Source of the DNA: Agarophyton chilense
Taxonomy: Eukaryota; Rhodophyta; Florideophyceae; Gracilariales; Gracilariaceae
Reading direction: 5' to 3'
Assembly (NCBI GenBank): GCA_030374765.1
Contig: JARGXX010000092.1
Location: 1,736,001-1,800,000, forward strand
Length of the DNA stretch: 64,000 nt
A model generated the notes under the pieces. It was not told where the DNA came from. It saw nothing but the letters and a program-made list of their open reading frames with translations, and searched no databases. Every line of letters starts with the position of its first letter. The stretch's first letter is position 1. Below, piece by piece: positions 42,369 through 50,973 of the stretch. A program made the translations under genes and the position numbers.

Positions 42369-42620
42369 TTCTAGAACTATCGCGGATATACCTTTCGTCT
42401 TCTCCCTTCTGAAATAATTGCCACACAAACGCCAAAAACCACAAGCTCTTGTATCATCTGCAACGCTCAACGGGGTTTCAAGGAGTACTTACATATCTTT
42501 AGAAACAGAATCGTTCCAGATGATTCAGTTATCTAGAAAAACCTCCCACCTTCGTCTTGTGGGGAGAGTATAAAATCAACGGTCGGAAACTTCAATCGCT
42601 TCCATTCAGTGTCTATATAA
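42369..42620 (+). promoter_or_regulatory. Heat-shock type promoter of the small HSP gene
   Basis: TTCTAGAA at 42369-42376 and GAAACTTC at 42586-42593 are inverted TTC/GAA pairs with the 2-bp spacing of heat-shock elements. TATAAAA lies at 42569-42575 and TATATAA at 42614-42620, either giving a transcription start 100-150 bp before the ATG at 42755. Role is inferred from motif and gene type. Confidence 0.5.
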
Positions 42621-42754
42621 GCGCTTCAAGCATACAACATGATTTTATCTGAAGATTTATACATCAGATCAATACATTCACTCAAAACCTTTTAGACGAA
42701 CACTTAGCTTTGAAGATTTATAGCATCTCCTTTTATCATCACCAACTACCATCT

Positions 42755-43228
42755 ATGGAACCACTCTTTCCGTTTTCGTTCTCCAACCGTGAAATTCACA
42801 GACTTCGACAACTGACCGATCAAATGGAGAACAGCTTCACGGCCTCAGACGGCTCCCAACACCACGTGCCGAACTACGAATATCATCAGGATGGGGATAA
42901 AATTCACCTTGAAGTCGAGCTACCAGGAGTGCAAAAGGAACATTTAGATGTTGAAATGCGTGGCTCAAACCTATGTATCAGTGGACTTCGGTTCAAGACC
43001 AGCGTTGTGCATATCGAAGAGCAAAAAGGTGATGTCGCGCCGACTGCTGAGAAGGACGCCGAGAAGAAGGAAGGAATTGTTAGTATAGTTTATGAATTGC
43101 AGGTGAAGGTCGGTGCCAACATTGATGAGGGCGGAATCAGGGCCGAGCACAAGGATGGAATACTAAAGATGCTGATCCCGTTGAAGACCGAAACTGCCCC
43201 TCTCAAAATTGCAATCACTCAAGGATAA
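42755..43228 (+). CDS. Small heat shock protein (HSP20/alpha-crystallin family)
   Basis: A 157-aa protein with one alpha-crystallin domain. HSP20 proteins are ATP-independent holdases that assemble as oligomers. Residues about 1-35 are a short N-terminal arm rich in Phe (PLFPFSFSN). The domain runs from about 40 to 145, with DKIHLEVELPGVQKEHLDVE and LCISGLR, a charged insertion (about 85-110, rich in Glu, Lys and Asp), and AEHKDGILKMLIPLK, the A-x-x-x-x-G-I-L beta-strand motif. The tail PLKIAITQG contains an I-x-I anchor motif. The frame is open 15 codons upstream but only from a TTG, so I set the start at ATG 42755. No targeting signal is seen, so cytosolic or nuclear location is likely. Confidence 0.92.
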   Translation: MEPLFPFSFSNREIHRLRQLTDQMENSFTASDGSQHHVPNYEYHQDGDKIHLEVELPGVQKEHLDVEMRGSNLCISGLRFKTSVVHIEEQKGDVAPTAEKDAEKKEGIVSIVYELQVKVGANIDEGGIRAEHKDGILKMLIPLKTETAPLKIAITQG

Positions 43229-44088
43229 TCTTGTTCTAGTTTATTTCCGTGATCCTGGTAAGTAGTTCGGAGTGCCCTCAGGTGAGAAAGGGTTAGCAAT
43301 CCCTATATCCACACAACGTATGTCTGTTTCCGTGATGTTTTAGTCGGGGTAGAACTATTATAAGTAAAATACCACTTTGTGGTTCATCGACTTTTACTGT
43401 TCTCACTTGCAATCTTTCCCTAGTCAGTCGTTCACATCGGGCCTGACAGACACGTACACACAAACTAGCAATTGCTAGCAATCCTAACCCTACTTCTGCA
43501 CGAAATGTGAAAAGGGAGCATGTCAATTACTAAATCTCCCATGCTTGCCTCTTGGGTGTAGACAGTAGTCCTTGCTGCAAGAAAGCCTTTCGAACATTCA
43601 CACAAAAAGAACACGATGCGGGCCAATCAAACTGACTTTACCAACAAAATCTCGAAAAGAAAATACTTTCAAGTGCGTACCTTGGAATTTGGTTTGGAGT
43701 AGAAAAAAGGACTGCGAAAAAACTGTAGATTCCCTAGCTAGATAATCTACTGAAGTAGGATGTTTGACTGGCAATGCCGCTCAGAAACACCTTCACATTC
43801 CTGACAGAACACTTATCTTCAACGGATTATCTTCATCATATTATTATGCTTGATTTCGATGTTTCACATCAATGGAACTGCGCTTGTGAAGACAAAGAAT
43901 AGGGACGCATTCTTTGGTTGTAGATATCTGATGTCACGAAGCTCTTTCTCCGGTAGACTCTCTCTGAAACTCTTGTGCTTGATGCATTTCTTAAGAGTTG
44001 TTCCGTGCCCGTCCTTCTCCAGTTAGTTTACATTTCTGTATTCGTTCGACTGCCAATGGCTCGGGATGAGCGCCAATTCATGCTTGGA
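43229..44088. other. Intergenic, tail-to-tail HSP20 and HDAC
   Basis: About 860 bp, AT-rich, with no supported coding frame or RNA gene. It presumably holds both 3' UTRs. Confidence 0.6.
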
Positions 44089-45574
44089 CTAGCTGTAATC
44101 CATTCTGTTGTCTTTTTCATCGTCGTAGTACTCTCCATCGGCTTGCCGTCTGTCAACCCTAGGTCGGACGTCTGGGTTCTGCTCCTCTTCATCTTCTGAT
44201 ACAAAGTAAGTCGGAGGCACTTCTTGCATTTGAACAGACGGTGCGGCATTCAAACAACGCAAATTTTCCATGACCTTCACTTTGAGCTGCTCTACATATC
44301 CACGATTGTTCTGATCAATCATGTCAGAATTCTTTGCAAAATGGAGCCTGTGATCTGGTTCAAAATACTGCCAGTAATCGTTAAACGGTATTGTGTCATC
44401 GACAGCAGTATCCAACAACAAAGCAGTCTCATAAGCCCAACATCGTGCAACGCTACGAATGTTGTATCCACCACCTCCTAGTACTAACGTAGGAAGATTG
44501 AAACTCTTGACAAACTGAACGCACTTCCCATGCCCCTTGATTGTGAGATTAAAACATCCTAACCGATCATGCGCTAGAGAATCCGCACCGCACTGAAGCA
44601 CAACTGCTGATGGTCGAAACATTTCCATAACTTTCTGGATAATCGGTTCAAAGATCCGTTCATAATTATCATCGTCGATCCCATCTTTGAGCGGAAAATT
44701 GACAGCATAATACTCCCCAGCTCCTGAACCTTTATCCCAGACATCCCCGGTACCAGGAAAGAACATGTCACCGAACTTGTGAAATGAAACAGTCATTACA
44801 CGATCTGTGACGTAGAAAGCTTCCTCGACTCCATCTCCGTGATGGACGTCTATATCGATGTATAGCACTCGCGGGAAGAATTTAAGCAACTCCAGTATGG
44901 CGAGAACAATATCATTCGTATAGCAAAATCCCGAGGCTTCCGATTTCTTGGCATGGTGCAAACCTCCAGCCCAATTAATAGCAATATCAGAATTCCCTGA
45001 CATAAGCTTTCTGGCTCCATCGATACTTCCCCCTGTGTAGAGTTGACAGAATTCAAATAGGCCGTCAAATAGCGGGCAATCGCCTCCTGATCTCCCAACG
45101 TTGAATTTTGTGAGTTGCTTCGTGAATTCTTGGCAGTTGTCAGGAGTGACTCGTTGTAAGAAATCGATGTAGTCAGCGGCATGGAATTGCCTGAATTCAT
45201 CAGGAGTCGCAAGTCTTGGTCGATACACGTCCTATTGAAAAGAAAGATACGGCAATATAGTCAGAATGGCTTTTTCTTCGACATTCGGAGTTCAGAATCT
45301 CAGAGAAATCAATCTTACCATCTTTCGGTAGAGTCCTACTCAAAGTGAGCGGGAATTGTTGAGCACAGGAAATCCATGTCACATTCGTCAGAAACTTTCG
45401 CCAGATCTGGATCCAAGAACAATGATCTCTTTCGTCCTGTGACCGGAACTTACCGTACGCAAGAGTTAAATTGTGAGTCATGCTCAGTCGATGTGGTTTC
45501 ATGGGATGATGCTGGCCGTAGTAAAAACCACCTATATCGTTGTCCATGAAATATGATATACGATTCTTTGACAT
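44089..45574 (-). CDS. HDAC1: Class I histone deacetylase (RPD3/HDAC1 type), three exons including a 17-nt microexon
   Basis: Exons 45574-45454, 45335-45319 and 45231-44089 give 426 aa. The 118-bp first intron has donor GTAAGT and acceptor GAGTAG; the 87-bp second has donor GTAAGA and acceptor CAATAG. The middle exon is only GACTCTACCGAAAGATG and supplies LYRKM between THNLTLAYG and [13 protein letters not shown], exactly as class I HDACs require. The Zn2+-dependent site is complete: [14 protein letters not shown] (His138, His139), [17 protein letters not shown] (Asp172, Asp174, His176), [17 protein letters not shown] and [15 protein letters not shown]. An extra SGG-like insertion occurs in [10 protein letters not shown]. 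The tail is acidic (EDEEEQNPD). The enzyme deacetylates histone lysines in SIN3- or NuRD-like complexes. The start is the first ATG; the upstream frame begins only at TTG. It is divergent from the 45.9-kb gene. Confidence 0.94.
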
Positions 45575-45951
45575 TTTGTTTGGCAATATGAGGCTACTCT
45601 CAGTATGATAATCTTGTTTACTCCAAGTTCCAGTTCTGCACTGTTGAAATCGAAACCGCGCCGGCCTACTGAGCCACCACTAACTGTGAAGTGATAGCTG
45701 GCGCTTTGCTTGGACGAAACCGCCAACTCGGACGTTTGTAATGATATGCGCGAACCTACGTCTGCGCTACTAGCGCTAGCGAGCAGGTTGTCATAAAAAA
45801 ACAGAGTTAAATTTATTGCAGATCAAAGCTATGTTTTCGAAGCTTGTATTGCACTACAGTTCGCCGAAAGCCAAATTTGGATGCATACGATCTAAGCCGC
45901 GAATAGACCGAGAGGCACTTGGACGCGTTCGTCGTTCTTTTAGTTTGGAAA

Positions 45952-46431
45952 ATGGAAACTCTTCCCGAGGAAGGAAGTAGAAATATGGAAGAAATGGAGG
46001 GCGAATATCCGGAGGAACAATTCGACGAATCGTCTTCGTCAGATGATGAAACAGGTAATGCGGTCACAGAGAGAAAAGCAGACGAACTTCAGCCCGCGCA
46101 GATGGAAGCGCTACAGAATTTATCAGCGGAAGAACTTGAAGGTGGTGACACGGAACTTATACTTTTCCGCGTACCACGGCATACTAGGCTCAGAGGCGCT
46201 TTGAAAGGCTCTAAATTCAACATTTCTGTCACTGGCAACATAATTGACAAGAAAATGGCGGTTTACCAAGGTAGCTACGTAGTTCGAGATTGTGGGACTA
46301 AGAGATGTAAGCAAGTGCGCCCGATGTTTATCCTTGAAGGCAGAAATGGCACATCTCACTTGCAAATGGGTACGTACCATATCCGAAAAAGAACCGTAGA
46401 GTTTCTCATAGAAACAGTAGACGACGACTGA
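45952..46431 (+). CDS. Small acidic protein, possibly RNA polymerase I subunit RPA34/PAF49-like
   Basis: A 159-aa protein starting at the first in-frame ATG (45952). Residues 1-55 are acidic and Ser-rich (EEMEGEYPEEQ, SSSSDDE). The remainder reads as a compact beta-rich domain: GGDTELILFRVPRHTRLRGA, GSKFNISVTGN, YQGSYVVRDCG, MFILEG and LQMGTYHIRKRTVEFLIE. The TELxLxxxP opening followed by a short beta barrel resembles the dimerisation domain of the RPA34.5/PAF49 subunit of RNA polymerase I, but the similarity is weak, from memory of the pattern only, and the long Lys-rich tail of that family is absent. It shares a 377-bp divergent upstream region with HDAC. It could equally be an unrelated chromatin or transcription protein. 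Confidence 0.5.
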   Translation: METLPEEGSRNMEEMEGEYPEEQFDESSSSDDETGNAVTERKADELQPAQMEALQNLSAEELEGGDTELILFRVPRHTRLRGALKGSKFNISVTGNIIDKKMAVYQGSYVVRDCGTKRCKQVRPMFILEGRNGTSHLQMGTYHIRKRTVEFLIETVDDD

Positions 46432-47161
46432 CTCTATTTATTTTTGTTTACCCTATTAGGAAAACCATTCTCCAGGTTGGTGACAATTACGTTTGATATG
46501 AAAATATCTAGTTTGGGTGATCAAAAGCCGGCTCCAAGAAGATACCCTAATGCAAAGAAAGGCTTGGGACTAAAATACCACCCACTAGGGAAAATCCTTC
46601 CCGATGAGCGTAGAACAAAGTCCACAGCTGTTGAAGTAAACAGATAAGCCTCCCCCGCGCAACTAAACACTCACATTCCCTGGGTTAAGATATGCTCAAG
46701 GTTTTCTTTGTTTCAATGGGAGAGGTTTCATGCCGCTCATATTGACTGTCAGCTGTCTTAAGAAGCTTTTAACCTATACATTCGCGGAACAAGTATGCTT
46801 AAAGATGAGCTGAAGCTGTTCAGATTTCCGCACAGAGTATTGAATGTTCGTAAAGATTTAAGCGTTGGTGATCTTTCCCGCTGTTAAAATAGACTCGCAT
46901 TGCCTTTCATTTGATCGTTGGAACTTCGTGCCATCAATTGGGTATCTAAACCAATCATCCAGCTTGCACGGTTGATGGAGGTCAAATTCAATAGAATTCC
47001 CAATTTAAACGCTTTTATTTGTCAATTATTCCTTTGTAGTTCTACGGTAGAACATTATACGCAGTAGCACGAAGATCGTTCATCAACTACTTCCTCCGAA
47101 AGACTTCCAGATTTATGTCGCAATTGCTTCCGTTTCCCTAACCTACACACACTAGATTGCG
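46432..47161. other. Intergenic region upstream of RRP43
   Basis: About 730 bp. A 67-codon plus frame at 46444-46647 has no recognisable feature. No RNA gene or repeat is seen. Confidence 0.55.
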
Positions 47162-48046
47162 ATGATCAACGAGGAGGCTTATCGAAAAATACATCCACGA
47201 GAATATCTCAAAAGATTCATCGGCAAAGAGGTTCGTCCGGATGGCAGAGCTCTCACTACTGCAAGAGTTTTTAAATTGACGACAAGTTCCCTTAGTACTG
47301 CCGTCGGATCAGCTTTAGTTAGATTGGGGAGTACAACTGTTCTTGCGGGTGTGACTGCAACTTTGGTCAGGCCAGATCATGCAAATCCAGAGAAGGGAAT
47401 GACCAGCGTCTCTGTTGAGCTGCTTTCGACGAGCTGCGGTGTATCCAGAAACGTCCGAACAGATGATGCACTTGTGCTAACTGAATTTCTTCGCACTCTC
47501 ATCAGTCCACATATCGATTTGTCCAAGCTTTGCATCGAACCTGGGAAACTTGTATGGAACTTGTGCTTGACGGTTTATTGCATTGACCATGATGGGAATC
47601 TTGAAGATTCGGTCGTCCTCGCTGCAGTTGCTGCTCTTCGTGACGTCCGCTTGCCTACTGTGAGAATGACTGATGAGCAAGCCAATGAAGTTGAGAATGG
47701 AGATGAAAATGACGAAATGAAGACAGAGCAGCATGGGGTAGAGGAAGAAAATGGATCTGCGGTCGCTGTTGTCTCGGCGGAAAGAACAGAGTCTCTCGAA
47801 ATTGATAACTTTCCACTGACTGTGTCATTCCAGATATTTTGCGAGAAGGCCCTCATTGATCCCTCAGCCGAAGAAGAGAACGTATGCGCCTCGCGGGTGA
47901 CTTTCATTCTGAGACCTTCTGGGGCTCTAAAAGGGATTCTGAAGCCAGGAGGCCACAATTTTTCTGAACAGCTTTGCAACAATTGTCTAAAGCAATCCCA
48001 AAAAAGAGCCGCCGAGTACATGAAAGTACTCGCAGGGGATGGGTGA
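47162..48046 (+). CDS. RRP43: Exosome complex core subunit RRP43 (EXOSC8), RNase PH-like
   Basis: A 294-aa intronless protein of the RNase PH fold, one of six non-catalytic ring subunits of the RNA exosome that threads RNA to RRP44 and RRP6. It opens with HPREYLKRFIGKEVRPDGRA, the standard N-terminus of RRP43/RRP42/RRP45. It continues with STAVGSALVRLGSTTVLAG, LCIEPGKLVWNLCLTVYCI and DHDGNLEDSVVLAAVAALRD. An acidic insertion occurs at about 185-210 (ENGDENDEMKTEQ), followed by the second PH half (FPLTVSFQIF, DPSAEEENVCASRVTFILRP) and KPGGHNFSEQLCNNCL. CIEPGKLVW and the position of the insertion favour RRP43 over RRP42. The ring nuclease residues are not expected in this subunit. It converges on the GT25 gene with 55 bp between stops. 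Confidence 0.88.
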   Translation: MINEEAYRKIHPREYLKRFIGKEVRPDGRALTTARVFKLTTSSLSTAVGSALVRLGSTTVLAGVTATLVRPDHANPEKGMTSVSVELLSTSCGVSRNVRTDDALVLTEFLRTLISPHIDLSKLCIEPGKLVWNLCLTVYCIDHDGNLEDSVVLAAVAALRDVRLPTVRMTDEQANEVENGDENDEMKTEQHGVEEENGSAVAVVSAERTESLEIDNFPLTVSFQIFCEKALIDPSAEEENVCASRVTFILRPSGALKGILKPGGHNFSEQLCNNCLKQSQKRAAEYMKVLAGDG

Positions 48047-48101
48047 TTTGCAGTCCGCAGGAGCTTGGAAATACTCACAGCCCGAATTCGGCCCGAGATT
48101 C

Positions 48102-49025
48102 TTATACGCTTCCGGGCATCTGCTTGCCTTTTGCTTGGTTGCCTAGTTGGCTTCCGTGATGTGCACAATTACCTCGCAACTCTTCTGGGAGCTCTATAAC
48201 ATTTTCTGGGCAACCGGGAGATATCTTACCATCCCCTGACCTAAGACAAGCGTCAAGAACAACAAATTGGGCATGTGATGAGTCTTTCCCGCGCTGCAAT
48301 TTCTCAAGCTGTACGTCCAGTGGAAAGACGTACGAGGTTATTCGTGTGAGCAAAAAGCGGATTCCTGACCCAGAAAGCACGTAAGCTGCCGAACCCCATC
48401 CAGGTACTGCTCTCATCAATGTTCCGTGCCATTTTTCTCGGGAATCTGTCACGGTTGTTGGATGAACTCTAAGAAAAATGAAGTGCCAGTCCTTGTTATT
48501 TCGCTTCGTTGAGCCAAAATATGCATCACGCAGTATGCTTGGAAGTCTTTCAATGAGTTGACGTTTCAATTGAACATCATCTTCCAGGACAACTACGTGG
48601 GAATAATTCTTGCGGAATGCATCACGCCACGCTCGAATGTGGGACATTGTGCAGGCTACTTGGCCTCCGGAAACCATGTCATCTCTCGGCATGCCAACTA
48701 TGGGTATCGGAGGCCTGTGCAGATTGATTTCATCAAATCGTGTAGCGTACACTGCGGTTACGTTAATGCTTTCTTGTAGAGCCCAAGTCCTTACATGATT
48801 CCAGCGTTGCTGACATTGTCGCATGCCTATGATGTATATAGCGTCCAAGTTATTGTTCATTTGGTCTGAGCGATGCCTTAGATGACTCGCCAGAGTAAAA
48901 GGAAATACAAAAGAAAACGAAATCCATTGAAGGTATGTAAGCTTCTGAAAATATGTTTTCTTCCACAGTCCCGGTTGTCTTTGTGAAGAATATCGCGGTT
49001 CCATTTCCATAGATTCTTCATACAT
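48102..49025 (-). CDS. Glycosyltransferase family 25 (LPS/collagen galactosyltransferase type), membrane anchored
   Basis: A 307-aa protein starting at the first in-frame ATG (49025). Residues about 30-50 (LQWISFSFVFPFTLASHL) form a single hydrophobic segment after a basic patch, consistent with a type II Golgi anchor. The GT25 fold follows: LDAIYIIGMRQCQQRWNHV, GGQVACTMSHIRAWRDAFRK (the G-x-x-A-C-x-x-S-H motif) and SHVVVLEDDVQLKRQL, in which EDD is the metal-binding acidic cluster. GWGSAAYVLSGSGIRFLL and PLDVQLEKL complete the domain. Members transfer galactose or other sugars onto hydroxylysine, LPS or glycans; the acceptor here cannot be told. In an alga a cell-wall or mucilage role would be plausible, but that is inference. 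It overlaps nothing and converges with RRP43. Confidence 0.8.
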   Translation of the reverse strand: MYEESMEMEPRYSSQRQPGLWKKTYFQKLTYLQWISFSFVFPFTLASHLRHRSDQMNNNLDAIYIIGMRQCQQRWNHVRTWALQESINVTAVYATRFDEINLHRPPIPIVGMPRDDMVSGGQVACTMSHIRAWRDAFRKNYSHVVVLEDDVQLKRQLIERLPSILRDAYFGSTKRNNKDWHFIFLRVHPTTVTDSREKWHGTLMRAVPGWGSAAYVLSGSGIRFLLTRITSYVFPLDVQLEKLQRGKDSSHAQFVVLDACLRSGDGKISPGCPENVIELPEELRGNCAHHGSQLGNQAKGKQMPGSV

Positions 49026-49842
49026 TGTTGTTACATAAACAATTAGTTTGTAGTTCAGATATGGCAACGATCTATGTTTGTTGACCACCAGTTGGGGAGA
49101 TTACGATCTCAAAGTGGACTCGCTCGAGCGCGTTGCCGAAGAAGGTTGTCGATGAAGCGCTTCTCTGTCCCCTGCCTTTTGGAACAAACTAAGAGGGTCG
49201 CCAGATAGATTGAAAAGTCTACTTAATCCAAGGCCACGCTGCAGGCCTTTGACGGGCCAAAACTGAAAATACACTTTGGCTTGTTCTTAATCTTATCGAT
49301 CAGCGGTCGGTCCCTGGACTCACCAGCACCTCAATAATGACGTAGAAATAGTTGAATCTGGCGGAGCCCGCACCATTCATCAACAGGCCTTTTGCAGGAA
49401 GAGAATTCATAACCGGATTCTGACATTGACGTACGAATTGGTCATTAAAAAGGAAAACAAGTGATCCAGAACCCACAGGAGTGCGCAAGTCGGCGAAGCT
49501 TTCAGTTTATAAGAAGATACAATGAAATTTAAATAATACGAGGTCAAGAGGGAAGTGGGGGTTAGGAAAAAATCTGTTGTATCCAAAAACGGTTTCTGAA
49601 GTGACCAATGAAGCGGATTTTACACTGATTGTCGAAGTATAAGAAGCGTATTGCTGCGATGCAATAAACATACCGTGACCCTGACTTCCTGTTGATACCT
49701 ATGTGTATTTTGAAATGGCATGTGTAAACGGGCAAGGAAAAATACCGTTGATCGAGACTGAATTCACTTTAACCAAACCCACTCAATCTGTTGGAGCAAT
49801 GCAGATTTAAGGAAGCCATGATCACTAGATAGAAGAGTTTGA
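49026..49842. other. Intergenic between GT25 and S4 genes
   Basis: About 820 bp with no supported gene. A 62-codon minus frame at 49300-49488 is the largest and carries no known motif. Confidence 0.55.
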
Positions 49843-50382
49843 TCACTTGCCACCAAGATATCTCTTTCTGGAATAAAAGCCCCCGTCAACACGACGGCTA
49901 TACTTCCTGTCCAAACCTTGCTCCGGGATTGATGATCTGAAGTCTCTATGTTTCCTGGGCTCAATTTCGGAATCAATTAATGGCACAGGTTGGCCGTCTT
50001 GTACGGTTCCATAATCCGTGCCACTAATCCATAACATATCCTCGAATGTATCTATCCTTGCCCTGTGTTCTTTAACAGTTTTCCCATTCACTCGTACACG
50101 ACCGTTTCGAATGAGGAGTTCACATGTCTCTGAGGAAGCGACATTGAGTTTCATGAGAGCTTTCAAAAGACTCATCTTTTGCTTCGCCAGAGGATTTGAG
50201 TGCTCAGAGAATGATGACTTTCGTGATGGGTCTTGGTTGGGAAAGCGACGACCCTCTCGATATGATTCAAGAGATCTTGCGGCAGGAACTGTGCGCAGAT
50301 GAAGCCGTTTTGGTGTTTTGGGACAAACTGAGTTACTTGAGCGCTCGAAAGCAGGAAGTGGTGTTCGAACAAACGCTTCCAT
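49843..50382 (-). CDS. S4-domain RNA-binding protein
   Basis: A 179-aa protein. Residues 70-121 form a clear S4 domain: SLLKALMKLNVASSETCELL, then IRNGRVRVNGKTVKEHRARI and FEDMLWISG. S4 domains bind structured RNA, typically rRNA, in ribosomal proteins, pseudouridine synthases and heat-shock proteins. No synthase catalytic domain follows; the last 55 residues are basic (RKHRDFRSS, DRKYSRR, YSRKRYLGG). The 69 residues before the domain are rich in Arg and Ser with few acids and could be an organelle transit peptide. Alternatively the true start is the Met at 50175, immediately before the domain, giving 110 aa. The choice matters because a plus-strand frame overlaps the leader antisense. A ribosome-associated role in plastid or mitochondrion is possible. 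Confidence 0.72.
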   Translation of the reverse strand: MEAFVRTPLPAFERSSNSVCPKTPKRLHLRTVPAARSLESYREGRRFPNQDPSRKSSFSEHSNPLAKQKMSLLKALMKLNVASSETCELLIRNGRVRVNGKTVKEHRARIDTFEDMLWISGTDYGTVQDGQPVPLIDSEIEPRKHRDFRSSIPEQGLDRKYSRRVDGGFYSRKRYLGGK

Positions 50383-50879
50383 TTTGCTCAGCGGTGCTGT
50401 TACAAACGTTAAAAGAACTTTCTTATCGCAAATTACTTTCCACCATAAACACAGACTTGGACGTGGCGCGGATTAGGACGGTGATTCGAAACTTGACTCG
50501 GAGACGAAATGAAAGGATTTGTTGACCACGACGAGGACTTGAGCTCACATGCAGAGACATATTTCATCATGACCAATCCCCGTGCATCACCAGCGCTGCA
50601 GACCAATCTAGTTACACGTGTAAGCATCTCGAGCTTGCGACTCCGAAAAGTGCACCGTTGTTGCGTGCATGCCGTGTCACAGCTGGATCAACGTCGATCC
50701 GTGTGCAGTCCTCAATGTGCTGTAGATGCTTTGATCCCAATGGATCCCTTGCTAGCGAAGCGGACGCTCAACATACCCACGAGTTGCAGCTTCATTTGCT
50801 CCGCATCGCCGCAGCGAGTGAGATGAGGTACTGCTTTCTGCGTCCCTTTCCTGCAGTGAATTGGAGAGGAATCCTATAA
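50211..50879 (+). other. Uncharacterised long frame interrupted by one TGA, upstream of RPA190
   Basis: From ATG 50211 the frame runs 104 codons to a TGA at 50523-50525, then stays open in the same frame for a further 117 codons to TAA at 50877-50879. The first part looks like a helical protein (LDMIQEILRQELCADEAVLV, SARKQEVVFEQTLPFCSAVL, ARIRTVIRNLTRRR). The part beyond the TGA is Cys-rich: LTCRD, PCIT, YTCKH, RACRV and MCCRCFDPNGSLA, suggestive of a zinc site. I recognise no family. Its start overlaps the S4 gene leader on the other strand by about 170 bp. Possible readings are a pseudogene with one stop, a recoded TGA, a sequencing error, or a chance frame. Confidence 0.4.
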
Positions 50880-50973
50880 CAGTCTTGGTCTTGTGCACAT
50901 TCCTACTTTGTGCTTCACGCTCTTCTTGCTTCTTTTCGTGTTATTTTGAGCTACGCTTTGTTTTAAACGAGTA

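Noticed and set aside
50523-50525. General reassignment of TGA to an amino acid
   Set aside because: NRAMP, RRP43 and the 45.9-kb protein end at TGA exactly where their families or frames should end, so TGA is a normal stop here.
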